Part shown: positions 9,417 through 17,420 of the stretch, one piece after another | How positions within the stretch are numbered: the first letter of the stretch is position 1 | How the letters are laid out: each line of letters starts with the position of its first letter | Assembly (NCBI RefSeq): GCF_036898465.1 | Contig: NZ_JARUMJ010000001.1 | Span: 6,572,001-6,636,000 of the forward strand | Direction of reading: 5' to 3' | DNA: 64,000 nt | From: Streptomyces sp. B21-105 | Lineage (GTDB): Bacteria > Actinomycetota > Actinomycetes > Streptomycetales > Streptomycetaceae | The notes under the pieces: model-generated | The model's input: only the letters and a program-made list of their open reading frames with translations | Told to the model about the DNA's origin: nothing | Database searches by the model: none | Made by a program: the position numbers and the translations under genes

Positions 9417-10175
9417 ATGACCACCAAGGCCCAGAAGAGCGACGACGGCAAGGTACACGGCCGGTTCCTGCTGAAGCTTTCCGGAGAGGCGTTCTCCGGA
9501 GGCGGGGGCCTGGGCGTGGACCCCGACGTGGTGCACAAGATCGCCCGCGAGATCGCCGCGGTCGTGCGCGACGGCGCCGAGATCGCGGTCGTCATCGGCG
9601 GCGGCAACTTCTTCCGCGGCGCCGAACTCCAGCAGCGCGGCATGGACCGCGCCCGCTCGGACTACATGGGCATGCTCGGCACCGTCATGAACTGCCTCGC
9701 CCTCCAGGACTTCCTGGAGAAGGAGGGCATCGACAGCCGCGTGCAGACCGCCATCACCATGGGTCAGGTCGCCGAGCCGTACATCCCGCTGCGCGCCGTG
9801 CGGCACCTGGAGAAGGGCCGTGTGGTGATCTTCGGCGCCGGTATGGGCATGCCGTACTTCTCCACCGACACCACCGCCGCGCAGCGCGCCCTGGAGATCG
9901 ACGCCGAGGCGCTGCTCATGGGCAAGAACGGCGTGGACGGCGTCTACGACTCCGACCCCAAGACCAACCCGGCGGCCGTCAAGTACGACGCTCTCGGCTA
10001 CGGCGAGGTCATCACGCGCGAGCTGAAGGTCGCCGACGCCACCGCGGTCACCCTGTGCCGCGACAACAAACTCCCGATCCTCGTCTTCGAGCTTCTCGCG
10101 GAGGGCAATATCGCTCGCGCCGTCAAGGGTGAGAAGATCGGCACGCTGGTGGACGAGCAAGGCGGCCGAGCCTGA
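9417..10175 (+). CDS. pyrH: UMP kinase
   Basis: A 252-residue amino-acid-kinase-family UMP kinase, which phosphorylates UMP to UDP. Motifs: [52 protein letters not shown] segment and [16 protein letters not shown]. The start ATG 9417 follows GGCGGGAACTCCC. A gap of 189 bases from tsf carries the ribosome-site-like GACGAGGAGG at about 9320 but no supportable gene. Confidence 0.97.
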   Translation: MTTKAQKSDDGKVHGRFLLKLSGEAFSGGGGLGVDPDVVHKIAREIAAVVRDGAEIAVVIGGGNFFRGAELQQRGMDRARSDYMGMLGTVMNCLALQDFLEKEGIDSRVQTAITMGQVAEPYIPLRAVRHLEKGRVVIFGAGMGMPYFSTDTTAAQRALEIDAEALLMGKNGVDGVYDSDPKTNPAAVKYDALGYGEVITRELKVADATAVTLCRDNKLPILVFELLAEGNIARAVKGEKIGTLVDEQGGRA

Positions 10176-10348
10176 CCGGTGGAATCCCGGTTACGTACGA
10201 CAACACCTGACCGGGGGGCGGACCCTGGTCGGGGGATGGACAATGTCCTGCCGGTCGGGAACCGTGCAGGAAGAAGACGCGACGCAGCCGGCCGCCGCCC
10301 CCGCAAGGATCCGCAGCCGGGCCTACTCAAGACACGCAGGAGCAAGTG

Positions 10349-10906
10349 GTGATCGAAGAGACCCTCCTCGAGGCCGAGGAGAAGATGGAGAAGGCCGTCG
10401 TCGTCGCCAAGGAGGACTTCGCCGCGATCCGCACCGGCCGTGCGCACCCGGCGATGTTCAACAAGATCGTCGCCGACTACTACGGCGCGCCGACGCCGAT
10501 CAACCAGCTGGCGTCGTTCTCCGTGCCGGAGCCGCGCATGGCGGTCGTGACGCCGTTCGACAAGACCGCGCTGCGCAACATCGAGCAGGCGATCCGGGAC
10601 TCCGACCTGGGCGTCAACCCGAGCAACGACGGCAACATCATCCGCGTGGTGTTCCCCGAGCTGACCGAGGAGCGCCGCCGCGACTACATCAAGGTCGCCA
10701 AGGGCAAGGGCGAGGACGCCAAGGTGTCCATCCGCGCGGTCCGCCGCAAGGCCAAGGACGCGATCGACAAGCTGGTCAAGGACGGCGAGGTCGGCGAGGA
10801 CGAGGGCCGCCGTGCGGAGAAGGAGCTCGACGACACCACCGCGAAGTACGTCGCCCAGGTGGACGAGCTCCTGAAGCACAAGGAATCAGAGCTGCTCGAG
10901 GTCTGA
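10349..10906 (+). CDS. frr: Ribosome recycling factor
   Basis: A 185-residue RRF, which works with EF-G to split post-termination ribosomes. The sequence [20 protein letters not shown], the motif RTGRAHP and the C-terminal [10 protein letters not shown] helix are typical and complete. I chose GTG 10349, which gives the family N terminus ([11 protein letters not shown]) and sits 7-8 bases after AGGAG; a GTG one codon earlier is also possible. Its stop codon overlaps the cdsA start (TGATG), so the genes are translationally coupled. Confidence 0.97.
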   Translation: MIEETLLEAEEKMEKAVVVAKEDFAAIRTGRAHPAMFNKIVADYYGAPTPINQLASFSVPEPRMAVVTPFDKTALRNIEQAIRDSDLGVNPSNDGNIIRVVFPELTEERRRDYIKVAKGKGEDAKVSIRAVRRKAKDAIDKLVKDGEVGEDEGRRAEKELDDTTAKYVAQVDELLKHKESELLEV

Positions 10907-12123
10907 TGAACGACTCTTCCTGGGGCTCACCGCCGCACGCCGGACCGAGGGCCGGGTACGGGGGGCCCGTCGACCGGGGGCAGGGACCTGTCCAGGGGGC
11001 TGCCCCGGCGGGTCCCGCGTACGATGCGCCTGAGGCGCAGCACACTCGCCCCATGCCCATCGTCCCCGACGTACCCGCACACGGCGGTCACCAGGATGAC
11101 GACAGGGGGGCCGCTCGGCCGGGCGGCCCCTTGTTCCGAGACGAGAACCACGGCGGCGCGCCCTACGGCACCCAGCCCTACGGCACCCAGCCCTACGGCG
11201 CCGCCGCCCACGGCAACGACACCCCGTCGGCACGGCCCCCTGCGGCAGTGCCGCAGAATCCGGAGCCCATGCCCGACGCCCCTCAGCCGGCGCCCGCACC
11301 GCAGAAGAAGAGCGCGGGCCGAGACCTGGGCGCGGCCATAGGGGTCGGCGTCGGGCTCGGCGCCGTGATCGTCGCCTCGCTGTTCGTCGTCAAGGCCGTC
11401 TTCGTCGGGGTGATAGTGGTCGCCGTCGTCGTGGGCCTGTGGGAGCTCACCAGCAGGCTGCAGGAGCGCAAGGGCATCAAGGCGCCGCTCGTGCCGCTCG
11501 CGGTCGGCGGGGCTGCGATGATCGTCGCCGGATACGTCCGGGGACCCGAGGGCGCCTGGGTCGCCATGGCCCTCACCGCGCTGGCGGTGCTGGTCTGGCG
11601 CATGACCGAACCGCCCGAGGGCTACCTGAAGGACGTCACCGCCGGGGTCTTCGCGGCCTTCTACGTCCCGTTCCTGGCCACGTTCGTCGCCCTGATGCTC
11701 ACCGCCGACGACGGCGCCTTCCGCGTTCTGATCTTCCTGCTCCTGACGGTCGTCAGCGACACGGGTGCCTACGCCGTCGGCTGGCGCTTCGGCAAGACCA
11801 AGCTCGCCCCGCGCATCAGCCCCGGCAAGACCCGCGAGGGCCTGCTGGGCGCGGTGGCGTTCGCAATGGTCGCCGGTGCGCTGTGCGTGCAGTTCCTGAT
11901 CGACGGCGGCACCTGGTGGCAGGGTCTGCTGCTCGGCCTCGCCGTCGCGGTCAGCGCCACGCTCGGCGACCTGGGCGAGTCCATGATCAAGCGGGACCTG
12001 GGCATCAAGGACATGGGCACCCTGCTTCCGGGCCACGGCGGGATCATGGACCGTCTGGACAGTCTGCTGCCGACGGCTCCGGTGGTCTGGGCCCTGTTCG
12101 TCCTGTTCGCGGGCTCGGGCTGA
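10906..12123 (+). CDS. cdsA: Phosphatidate cytidylyltransferase
   Basis: A 405-residue membrane enzyme that makes CDP-diacylglycerol from CTP and phosphatidate. About 140 N-terminal residues are hydrophilic and rich in Pro/Gly/Tyr, with a short PYGTQPYGTQPYG repeat; this extension is common in Streptomyces. The remainder has about eight membrane segments and ends with the CDP-alcohol signature: SPGKTREG, GDLGESMIKRDLGIKD and PGHGGIMDRLDS. The ATG overlaps the frr stop. About 100 bases follow before the convergent lipoprotein gene. Confidence 0.95.
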   Translation: MNDSSWGSPPHAGPRAGYGGPVDRGQGPVQGAAPAGPAYDAPEAQHTRPMPIVPDVPAHGGHQDDDRGAARPGGPLFRDENHGGAPYGTQPYGTQPYGAAAHGNDTPSARPPAAVPQNPEPMPDAPQPAPAPQKKSAGRDLGAAIGVGVGLGAVIVASLFVVKAVFVGVIVVAVVVGLWELTSRLQERKGIKAPLVPLAVGGAAMIVAGYVRGPEGAWVAMALTALAVLVWRMTEPPEGYLKDVTAGVFAAFYVPFLATFVALMLTADDGAFRVLIFLLLTVVSDTGAYAVGWRFGKTKLAPRISPGKTREGLLGAVAFAMVAGALCVQFLIDGGTWWQGLLLGLAVAVSATLGDLGESMIKRDLGIKDMGTLLPGHGGIMDRLDSLLPTAPVVWALFVLFAGSG

Positions 12124-12221
12124 CGGGTACGCACGCGCGCGCGGGCCTCGTCCTCGACCGGGACGGGGCCCTCTGCCGTGTCACGACCGGTGAGGAAGGC
12201 CGGTCCGTCCGACGCGTCCCC

Positions 12222-12965
12222 TCATCGGCCGATGCCGTTCATGTCCACCACGTCGGCCTGGGCCGGGGGCCGTACGTTCAGGGGCTCGTCGAAGGCGCTG
12301 AACGTGGTGGTGGAGTGATGGTCGGCGCCCTTGTAGATGACCCTGAGGATGTACGGCTTGCCCTCGGTGGCGACGTAGAAGGTGTAGGTGCCCCCCGTGC
12401 CTTGCTTGCCCCCCGCGCCTTCCTTGCCGGCCTTCCCCGCTGTGCCGGCGGTGTCGGTCACTGTCAAGGAGAACGCCCGGCGGCCGTCGACCTTGGTCGA
12501 CGCGCCCTTCACCGCCACGCCGAAGGAGGTGAACTGCCACGTGCATGTGGCGAGCCCGCCCCCTGGATGCGCAGCGCTGACCGGAGTTTTGATCCAGCGG
12601 TTCTGTTCTTTCACGCCGGTCATGGTCCGGCCCGACTCCTCGAGGTACGCGCGATCGGGGCGGACGTAGTCCGTCTCGCCGATCCGGATCTGCTCGAGGC
12701 GCGCACCGGTGACCGAGGTCGTCCTGAACGAACAGTTGCTCTTGAGGTCGGTCGTCAGCCGGCTGGAGTAGTCATCACCGGAGGGCATGGTGGTGACCGA
12801 GTCGATGGTCACCGACTTGAGCGCGCGCATGGCGTCATTCGCGTCGTCGAGCATCTGCTCGGCGGAGCCTCTCTCGGCGGCGTCGTCGAGTGTGCAGCCG
12901 GCCACGACGGCCCCCAGCACCAGGCATGCCAGGGCCGCCGTGACGGCGGTCGATGTTCTTCGCAC
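12222..12965 (-). CDS. Secreted lipoprotein of unknown function (LppX/LprG-like)
   Basis: A 247-residue lipoprotein starting at GTG 12965 after a GGGGGGCTT ribosome site. The signal peptide (VRRTSTAVTAALACLVLGAV) ends in the lipobox VAGC. The mature part has an Asp-rich N-terminal segment (DDAAERGSAEQMLDDANDAM) and alternating strands with motifs such as DYSSRLTTDLK and WIKTPV, resembling the beta-sandwich lipoproteins of the LppX/LprAFG group, which handle lipids; I infer this from overall pattern only. A Gly/Lys-rich loop (GTAGKAGKEGAGGKQGTGG) interrupts the C-terminal half. It lies just outside the left end of the integrated element and is native chromosome. Confidence 0.7.
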   Translation of the reverse strand: MRRTSTAVTAALACLVLGAVVAGCTLDDAAERGSAEQMLDDANDAMRALKSVTIDSVTTMPSGDDYSSRLTTDLKSNCSFRTTSVTGARLEQIRIGETDYVRPDRAYLEESGRTMTGVKEQNRWIKTPVSAAHPGGGLATCTWQFTSFGVAVKGASTKVDGRRAFSLTVTDTAGTAGKAGKEGAGGKQGTGGTYTFYVATEGKPYILRVIYKGADHHSTTTFSAFDEPLNVRPPAQADVVDMNGIGR

Positions 12966-13019
12966 AAGCCCCCCGGATTTGATTCGGATCAGGCTACTGG
13001 GCCGCTCCGACGGCCGGCG

Positions 13020-13108
13020 CCCGCGGGTGACCGCCCCCACCCCGCTCCGGCCCGGGGGGCCGGATTTGATCTGCGACACTGGAGGGGTTATGCCGAAGCC
13101 CGGAGAAC
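13020..13108 (+). repeat. attL region: native rlmN promoter and first codons, left copy
   Basis: These 89 bases align without gaps to 24611-24699; by eye about 73 of 89 positions match. The stretch contains the promoter region and ATG of rlmN (ATG at 13090). The longest exact match at the inner end is CCCGGAGAAC (13099-13108), which probably contains the crossover site. I take this copy as the original host sequence, since it adjoins native DNA on its left. Confidence 0.8.
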
Positions 13109-13161
13109 AGATCTTCCGCGGGCATGAAGAAGCCCCCTACCAGCGGTTATGTCGCCAGTAG
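13090..13161 (+). pseudogene. Severed 5' end of rlmN
   Basis: From ATG 13090 the frame reads MPKPGEQIFRGHEEAP and stops at TAG 13161, 23 codons in all. The first six codons match the RlmN N terminus; the rest is element sequence. It is the part of rlmN left behind by the insertion and should still be transcribed from the native promoter, into the hairpin at 13132-13166. Confidence 0.75.
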
Positions 13162-13166
13162 GGGGC
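13132..13166 (-). terminator. Hairpin downstream of int
   Basis: Nine-base perfect arms GCCCCCTAC (13132-13140) and GTAGGGGGC (13158-13166) enclose a 17-base loop. It lies 33 bases past the int stop codon on the minus strand and also in the path of transcripts from the severed rlmN promoter, so it could stop both. No U-run follows, as is usual in Streptomyces. Confidence 0.7.
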
Positions 13167-13180
13167 CGTCTTGTGCCCGG

Positions 13181-13216
13181 TGGGCCGTGTCTGGGCCGTC
13201 AGGGCTCCTGGGCCGT
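13181..13216. repeat. Candidate left arm-type integrase sites (TGGGCCGT x3)
   Basis: The octamer TGGGCCGT occurs at 13181-13188, 13192-13199 and 13209-13216, with the first two 11 bases apart. The same octamer occurs twice, again 11 bases apart, near the other element end (24563-24581). The sites overlap the int stop codon. Repeats one helical turn apart near both ends suggest arm-type binding sites of the tyrosine integrase or sites for Xis. Confidence 0.55.
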
Positions 13217-14437
13217 GCCGAAGACGTCGTCCAGGGCCCGGCGGGCGCGCTCGCTGCTGCTGGGCATCAGGTGGGCGTACACCCGCAGCGTCATCGCCGG
13301 GTCGGAGTGCCCGAGATACTCGCTCACTGCCTTGATGCTCTCGCCCGCATCCAGGAGGACCGAGGCGTAGAAGTGCCGAAGGGCGTGCATTCCATGGTGC
13401 CGGGCGGACGCGTGCCGCTGCCCAGGTTCGGGAGTCGGGATAAGGCCGGCCGCGGCAAGAGCGCGCTTCCACTCGTAGACATTGAAATTGCTCCGCCAGA
13501 CGAGGCCGCCGACAGTGTTCGTAAAGATCAGACGGCGCTCGGTGAGCGGACCGTCCGGCCTGCCCCACGGAAGCTTGAAGCCCACGGGCGGGTGACTCTT
13601 CATGTGCTGCCGCAGGGCCGAGGCGACCGAGGAGGGCAGCGGTACGTCCCGTTCCTTGTTGCCCTTGGGCGGAGCGAAGACCGCGACACCTCGTATCAGC
13701 TTGACCTGCGTGGTGACCCGCAGCGTGTCGCCGTCGAGCTGCACGGCGTCCTCCGACAGCCCGATGATCTCGCCCTGACGGAGACCGCAGCCGCTGCCCA
13801 CGGAGACCATGGCTCGGTACCGCTCGGGCAGAGCGTCGCGGACCGCACGCACTTGGGACGGGAGCCACGGCGTGACCCGGGCAGTCGACACTGCCGGCGG
13901 GCGGACGGATGCGGCCGAGCAAGGATTCCGGGCGAGGTGGCCGTCATCCACGGCGGCCGACAGCACCGCGCGGACGTTGGCGTAGATGTTGCGGGCGTAG
14001 CTACCGCCTATCGCGGAGTCATTCTCCAGGTCGCGTACGAACTCGCGGATGTGGACCGGCCGAAACGACCCGAGCGGTCGCGTTCCGAGGCGAGGGAAGG
14101 CGTGCAGGCGTAGCCGGGTCTCCACTCCGATGCGAGTGTTCAGGTCGGTGGTCTGCCCCGTGATCCAGCGTTCCGCGTACTGCTGGAAAGTGGTGCGCGC
14201 GGCTTTGGGGTCGACGTACTGGCCACGGGCCATGTCGGCAGCCGTCTCGGCCAGCCACTCTTCCGCCTTGCGCTTCTGCCGGTCGGGGAAGGACCTGCTT
14301 TTCTCGGTGCCGTCCGGACCGACGTATCGCGCCCGGTAGCGCAGGCCGCTGCCGTAGCGGTCGGTCTTCACCTTCACCGGCTTGTCGTTCGGACCCGACT
14401 CGGTCTTGTACCAGCGGTCTTGGACATGACCAGGCAT
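13199..14437 (-). CDS. int: Tyrosine recombinase/integrase of the AICE
   Basis: A 412-residue phage-type integrase that inserts and excises the element. Residues 1-80 resemble an arm-binding domain (RYRARYVGPDGTEKSRSFPDR), residues 85-190 form the SAM-like core-binding domain, and the catalytic domain has the expected residues: Arg in GCGLRQGEI (about 219), HALRH (about 349-353), LGHSDP (about 375) and the nucleophile Tyr in RVYAHL (about 387). The start ATG overlaps the xis stop by one base (TGATG), so it is translated with xis. A tRNA gene is the usual AICE target; here it is a protein gene. Confidence 0.95.
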   Translation of the reverse strand: MPGHVQDRWYKTESGPNDKPVKVKTDRYGSGLRYRARYVGPDGTEKSRSFPDRQKRKAEEWLAETAADMARGQYVDPKAARTTFQQYAERWITGQTTDLNTRIGVETRLRLHAFPRLGTRPLGSFRPVHIREFVRDLENDSAIGGSYARNIYANVRAVLSAAVDDGHLARNPCSAASVRPPAVSTARVTPWLPSQVRAVRDALPERYRAMVSVGSGCGLRQGEIIGLSEDAVQLDGDTLRVTTQVKLIRGVAVFAPPKGNKERDVPLPSSVASALRQHMKSHPPVGFKLPWGRPDGPLTERRLIFTNTVGGLVWRSNFNVYEWKRALAAAGLIPTPEPGQRHASARHHGMHALRHFYASVLLDAGESIKAVSEYLGHSDPAMTLRVYAHLMPSSSERARRALDDVFGTAQEP

Positions 14438-14634
14438 CAGGCGGCCACCTCGGTCAGGCCGTCGACCCACTGGTGAAGCCGGACGGGGTCGTAGCGAAGG
14501 TGTCGGCCGACGCGGAAGGCCGGAGGACCTGTGCGCTTCCGCCGCCACTGGTACAGGGTCTCGACCGGAACGCCGAGCAGCTCGGCGACGTCGGCCGGCG
14601 TCAGGTAGCGCTCGGGAAGCGTGGTGACGGTCAT
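14437..14634 (-). CDS. xis: Excisionase (MerR-like helix-turn-helix)
   Basis: A 65-residue protein with a MerR/Xis-type winged helix: YLTPADVAELLGVPVETLYQWR followed by GPPAFRVGRHLRYDP. Such proteins bend DNA at att sites and turn the integrase towards excision. The start ATG overlaps the repSA stop (ATGA) and its stop overlaps the int start, so repSA, xis and int form one coupled operon, as in pSAM2. Confidence 0.92.
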   Translation of the reverse strand: MTVTTLPERYLTPADVAELLGVPVETLYQWRRKRTGPPAFRVGRHLRYDPVRLHQWVDGLTEVAA

Positions 14635-16010
14635 GCGGCGGCTCCTTCCAGGGCGAGCTGGTCGCGTAGGGCTTCTCGGGCGGTTTCGCGGTTGTGCTGG
14701 AGGTTGCGGGCGATGGTGGCGGCGAGGGCGGATTCGCCGGGGGTGTGGCCGTGTCCGGCGTACTGCCAGTCGGCCAGGACGAGGACGGTGTCAGGCTCGA
14801 CGTCGTCCAGGCTGAGGGCGGCGTGTTCCTGGGCGGCGCGGTAGTCGGCGCGGGTCTGGCGGAGTTCGCCGAGGGTGGTGGAGTAGCGGCGGGACTTGGA
14901 GGAGAAGTGGCCGCGGAAGCCGAGCATGTGTGCCCAGGCCCACAGGCGGCGGTCGGGGTAGAGGGGGTCGAGTTCCTTGCACGCGGTGATGAGGCGGCGG
15001 GCGTGGTCGGGGACGCCGTGGCGGTCGAGTTCGGTGAGTTCGCCGATGCGGCGGTCCAGGGTGCCGGTGTTCTCGGCGGCCTTGGTGGCGTACTTGGCGA
15101 CGTAGGAGGCGACGGCCTGTTCGGTGATGTCGGAGCCGTCGCCGAAGGCCTTGATCGGGCGGACGTCGAGCTGGGTGCCCCAGCGGAAGGTACGGGCGGG
15201 CTGGTCCCCGGCGGCGGGCACCGAGACCGAGGTGTAGCAGTGGACGGCGGCGGCCTGGATGGCGTCGGCAAGGAGGTCGACGGTCGCCCAGGCCGGGGGC
15301 GGGGTGCACGGTCCGTCGGGACCGTCGATGCGGACGACGGCATGGAAGTGCAGGGCACCGCGCTTTTGGAACTCGGCGACCTTGCCGTACGAGACCCGGG
15401 CGGCTTCCTTCAGCGCCCGTTGGGAGAGGCTGGCGCGGGCGGCGATCTCGCGGCGGAGCCGGTTGGTGAAGCGCTGCCAGAGCTGCCCGGCGTGGTTGTT
15501 GAACAGCACGGCCGCCGCGTAGTCGTAGGTGGTCGGGTCGAGGGCGGTACCGAGAGCGGGATCGTCGGCGGCATGGCGAGTGCCGCAGCGGCAGACGCCG
15601 TGATCGGTGCGGTTGTGGACACGGCCGAACGAGGGGGCGGTGAGGGTGGCGAACACGCGCGGGTGATCGCGGACCGTTGCGGGTACGTCCCGGCGGTCGT
15701 CTCCTGCCAGCCCGGCGCGGATCAGGTGGTAGGTGTCGCCCGCGTAGGTCCAGGCGCAGGACGGGCAGCGGGAGGCGCGGCGGTTGCCGCAGGCGAGGCG
15801 CAGGCGTCCGCCGGGTTCGTTCTCGGTGGAGTAGTGGTGCAGGGTCTCGCCGGTGCTCTTGTCCTTGGTGAGGGTCCAGCCGGTGAGGTGGATGGGGTCG
15901 GCGCAGCCGCCGGTGCGGCGGACCTGGTCTTCCCAACGGTCGTAGTCGGACGCCGAAGCCACCCGCAGCAGGTCGCCGAGGGTGGTCGGGTCGAGCAGGG
16001 TGTCAGGCAC
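14631..16010 (-). CDS. repSA: RepSA-type rolling-circle replication initiator
   Basis: A 459-residue protein related to the pSAM2 initiator. It contains a cysteine-rich region (CGNRRASRCPSCAWTYAGDTYHL at about residues 70-92 and VCRCGTRH), the HUH-like motif ALHFHAVVRIDG at about residues 215-226, and YVAKYATKA at about residue 305 with a candidate catalytic tyrosine. It should nick the element's double-strand origin and start rolling-circle replication after excision. I chose GTG 16010 because it overlaps the preceding gene's stop (GTGCCTGA); a longer upstream reading is Pro/Ala-rich and unlike coding sequence. Confidence 0.9.
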   Translation of the reverse strand: MPDTLLDPTTLGDLLRVASASDYDRWEDQVRRTGGCADPIHLTGWTLTKDKSTGETLHHYSTENEPGGRLRLACGNRRASRCPSCAWTYAGDTYHLIRAGLAGDDRRDVPATVRDHPRVFATLTAPSFGRVHNRTDHGVCRCGTRHAADDPALGTALDPTTYDYAAAVLFNNHAGQLWQRFTNRLRREIAARASLSQRALKEAARVSYGKVAEFQKRGALHFHAVVRIDGPDGPCTPPPAWATVDLLADAIQAAAVHCYTSVSVPAAGDQPARTFRWGTQLDVRPIKAFGDGSDITEQAVASYVAKYATKAAENTGTLDRRIGELTELDRHGVPDHARRLITACKELDPLYPDRRLWAWAHMLGFRGHFSSKSRRYSTTLGELRQTRADYRAAQEHAALSLDDVEPDTVLVLADWQYAGHGHTPGESALAATIARNLQHNRETAREALRDQLALEGAAA

Positions 16011-16188
16011 AGGCGCCCTCGCGGTCGCGGCGGATGGGGGCGGTGCCGGTGCCCTGGCAGGCCGGGCAGTGCGCGGTGATGGTGCGCAGGTGGCCACGGC
16101 GGTCGCGGCCGCCGAGGGTGACGGCGGCGGAGGCGAAGCCGTCGCAGGCCGGGCAGATCCTCGGCGAGCGGGGAGCGTGGTGGGCCAT
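16003..16188 (-). CDS. Small zinc-ribbon-like AICE protein
   Basis: A 61-residue protein with two CxxC pairs: ICPACDGFA near residue 10 and CPACQGTG near residue 42, which resemble a DnaJ-type zinc ribbon. Similar short genes precede repSA in many Streptomyces AICEs; the function is unknown, though DNA or protein binding is plausible. Translation of repSA starts eight bases before its stop. The ATG at 16188 follows the ribosome-site-like AAGGAACCACC. Confidence 0.75.
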   Translation of the reverse strand: MAHHAPRSPRICPACDGFASAAVTLGGRDRRGHLRTITAHCPACQGTGTAPIRRDREGACA

Positions 16189-16227
16189 GATGGTGGTTCC
16201 TTTCGATTGCGGTTGGAAGGAACGGCC

Positions 16228-16266
16228 CCGGGTGGCGGCGTGCTTGGCGGCTTGTGCGCCACCCGG
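16228..16266 (-). repeat. Intergenic hairpin A, shares 23 bases with hairpin B
   Basis: Perfect nine-base arms CCGGGTGGC (16228-16236) and GCCACCCGG (16258-16266) enclose a loop. Bases 16236-16258 recur exactly at 16881-16903, in the gap on the other side of the GGDEF gene. It may be an attenuator or RNA processing signal. Confidence 0.7.
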
Positions 16267-16273
16267 TGGCCTC

Positions 16274-16825
16274 TCAGCGAGTGGTGCTGGAGCTCCGGCG
16301 GCCGCGGCCCTTGGCGGCGTACATGGCCGCATCAGCGGCGGCGAGCGCGTTAGTGAGGGTGGGCACCGGAAGCTCGGCGAGGGTGCAGGCCCCGACCGAG
16401 GCGGCCAGCGGCAACGACATTCCGTCGTAGGGCAGCGGTCCGTGAAGTGCGGCGATCAGCGCGTTGAGATCGGCGGTGGTCAAGTCCCGTACGACGGCGA
16501 CGAATTCGTCCCCTCCCAGGCGGCCGGCGGTGCCGTTGTGTCCGCACCAGGTGCGGAGCCGGTCGGCGGTGGCTGCGAGGGCGGCGTCCCCGGCGGCGTG
16601 GCCGTGGGTGTCGTTGAGGGTCTTGAAGTGGTCGAGGTCGACCAGGAGGACGGAGGCGGTGGGGTGCCGGCGGATGAGGTGTTCGGCGCGGGCGGTCCAT
16701 CCGGTGCGTGTGTGCAGGCCGGTGAGCGGGTCGCGGCGGGCGGAGGCGAGGCGGCGGACGAGGATGCCGCTGTGCACGGCCCAGCCGAGTAAGGGCAGGA
16801 TGCTCGCGGCTATGTGCGCTTCCAT
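16274..16825 (-). CDS. GGDEF domain protein, predicted diguanylate cyclase on the AICE
   Basis: A 183-residue protein. One N-terminal membrane-like segment (AASILPLLGWAVHSGILV) is followed by a complete GGDEF domain: DPLTGLHTR, the metal-site region LLVDLDHFKTLNDTHGH, the active site RLGGDEFVAVV at about residues 100-110 and the late ANAAMYAAKGRGR-like end (AAADAAMYAAKGRGR). All residues for c-di-GMP synthesis from GTP seem present. No RxxD inhibitory site is visible before GGDEF. It lies inside the core operon of the element, between the spd genes and repSA, and is flanked by two related hairpins. In Streptomyces c-di-GMP controls BldD and the WhiG-RsiG complex, so it could act on host development. 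Confidence 0.92.
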   Translation of the reverse strand: MEAHIAASILPLLGWAVHSGILVRRLASARRDPLTGLHTRTGWTARAEHLIRRHPTASVLLVDLDHFKTLNDTHGHAAGDAALAATADRLRTWCGHNGTAGRLGGDEFVAVVRDLTTADLNALIAALHGPLPYDGMSLPLAASVGACTLAELPVPTLTNALAAADAAMYAAKGRGRRSSSTTR

Positions 16826-16870
16826 GGCGTTCTCCCTTGGCGATGCGGTTGGCGTACCGGAAACGCGGTC

Positions 16871-16913
16871 CCGGAGGCGGCGGCGTGCTTGGCGGCTTGT
16901 GCGTCGCCCCGGG
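16871..16913 (-). repeat. Intergenic hairpin B, shares 23 bases with hairpin A
   Basis: Bases 16881-16903 are identical to 16236-16258. The flanks CCGGAGGCG and CGCCCCGG can pair imperfectly. Both copies lie in gaps of the minus-strand operon, one before and one after the GGDEF gene. Confidence 0.7.
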
Positions 16914-16918
16914 GCCGT

Positions 16919-17239
16919 TTAGCGGCGGTGCTGGGAGGAGATCAGCGAGCGGATGACCAGGGCGCAGACGGCGACCGAGGCGGCGGTGATGGCGACCGCC
17001 AGGAGCATCGAGACGAGAACCGTGCCGACGACCAGGACCACGGCGGTGCCGCCGCCGACCAGGGCGAGGACGGAGCCTGGGGTGAGCTGCACCGTGGGCC
17101 GGGACGTCGAGGCCGGCGCGACCGGGGCCGGGGCGGGCGTGGTGGGGGTGTGCTGGATGACGGCGGTCGGCTCGACGACGACGGGCCGGGAGACGAGCCC
17201 GGTCGGGGTGGGCATGGTCGGGATCTTCGGACGGAGCAC
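16919..17239 (-). CDS. spdD: SpdD-like spread/transfer membrane protein
   Basis: A 106-residue protein from GTG 17239, with ribosome site AGGGAG. A Pro/Thr-rich first half (PTTPAPAPVAPAS) is followed by two close hydrophobic stretches (VLALVGGGTAVVLVVGTVLVSM and LLAVAITAASVAVCALVI) and a basic end (SSQHRR). This layout is that of SpdD proteins, which help plasmid or AICE DNA spread between compartments of the recipient mycelium. The exact biochemistry is unknown. It is co-directional with the other spread genes. Confidence 0.75.
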   Translation of the reverse strand: MLRPKIPTMPTPTGLVSRPVVVEPTAVIQHTPTTPAPAPVAPASTSRPTVQLTPGSVLALVGGGTAVVLVVGTVLVSMLLAVAITAASVAVCALVIRSLISSQHRR

Positions 17240-17250
17240 GGCGGGTCTCC

Positions 17251-17409
17251 CTACTTGGTGATGGCGGTGTCGATGACGGGGGCGAGCAGGCTGTCGGCGA
17301 TGAGGTAGCCGCCGAGGAGCAGCACCAGGACCAGCCAGAGCGGCGGGCGGAAGAGCTTGCAGCCGAGGTAGCCGACGACGGCGAGTGCGAACCAGAGCGG
17401 GACCTGCAT
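17251..17409 (-). CDS. Small AICE membrane protein
   Basis: A 52-residue protein made of two hydrophobic segments (LWFALAVVGYLGCKLF and LWLVLVLLLGGYLIADSLL) with little else. The ATG at 17409 has a good ribosome site (TAGGAGACACC). It lies within the spread-gene run, 11 bases from spdD and 11 from the next gene upstream, so it is probably another spread accessory. No named family recognised. Confidence 0.7.
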   Translation of the reverse strand: MQVPLWFALAVVGYLGCKLFRPPLWLVLVLLLGGYLIADSLLAPVIDTAITK

Positions 17410-17420
17410 GGCGGTGTCTC

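Noticed and set aside
16031..16262. Longer RepSA start upstream of 16010
   Set aside because: The extension is Pro/Ala/Arg-rich noise in a second frame of the small CxxC gene, whereas GTG 16010 overlaps that gene's stop as usual in this operon.
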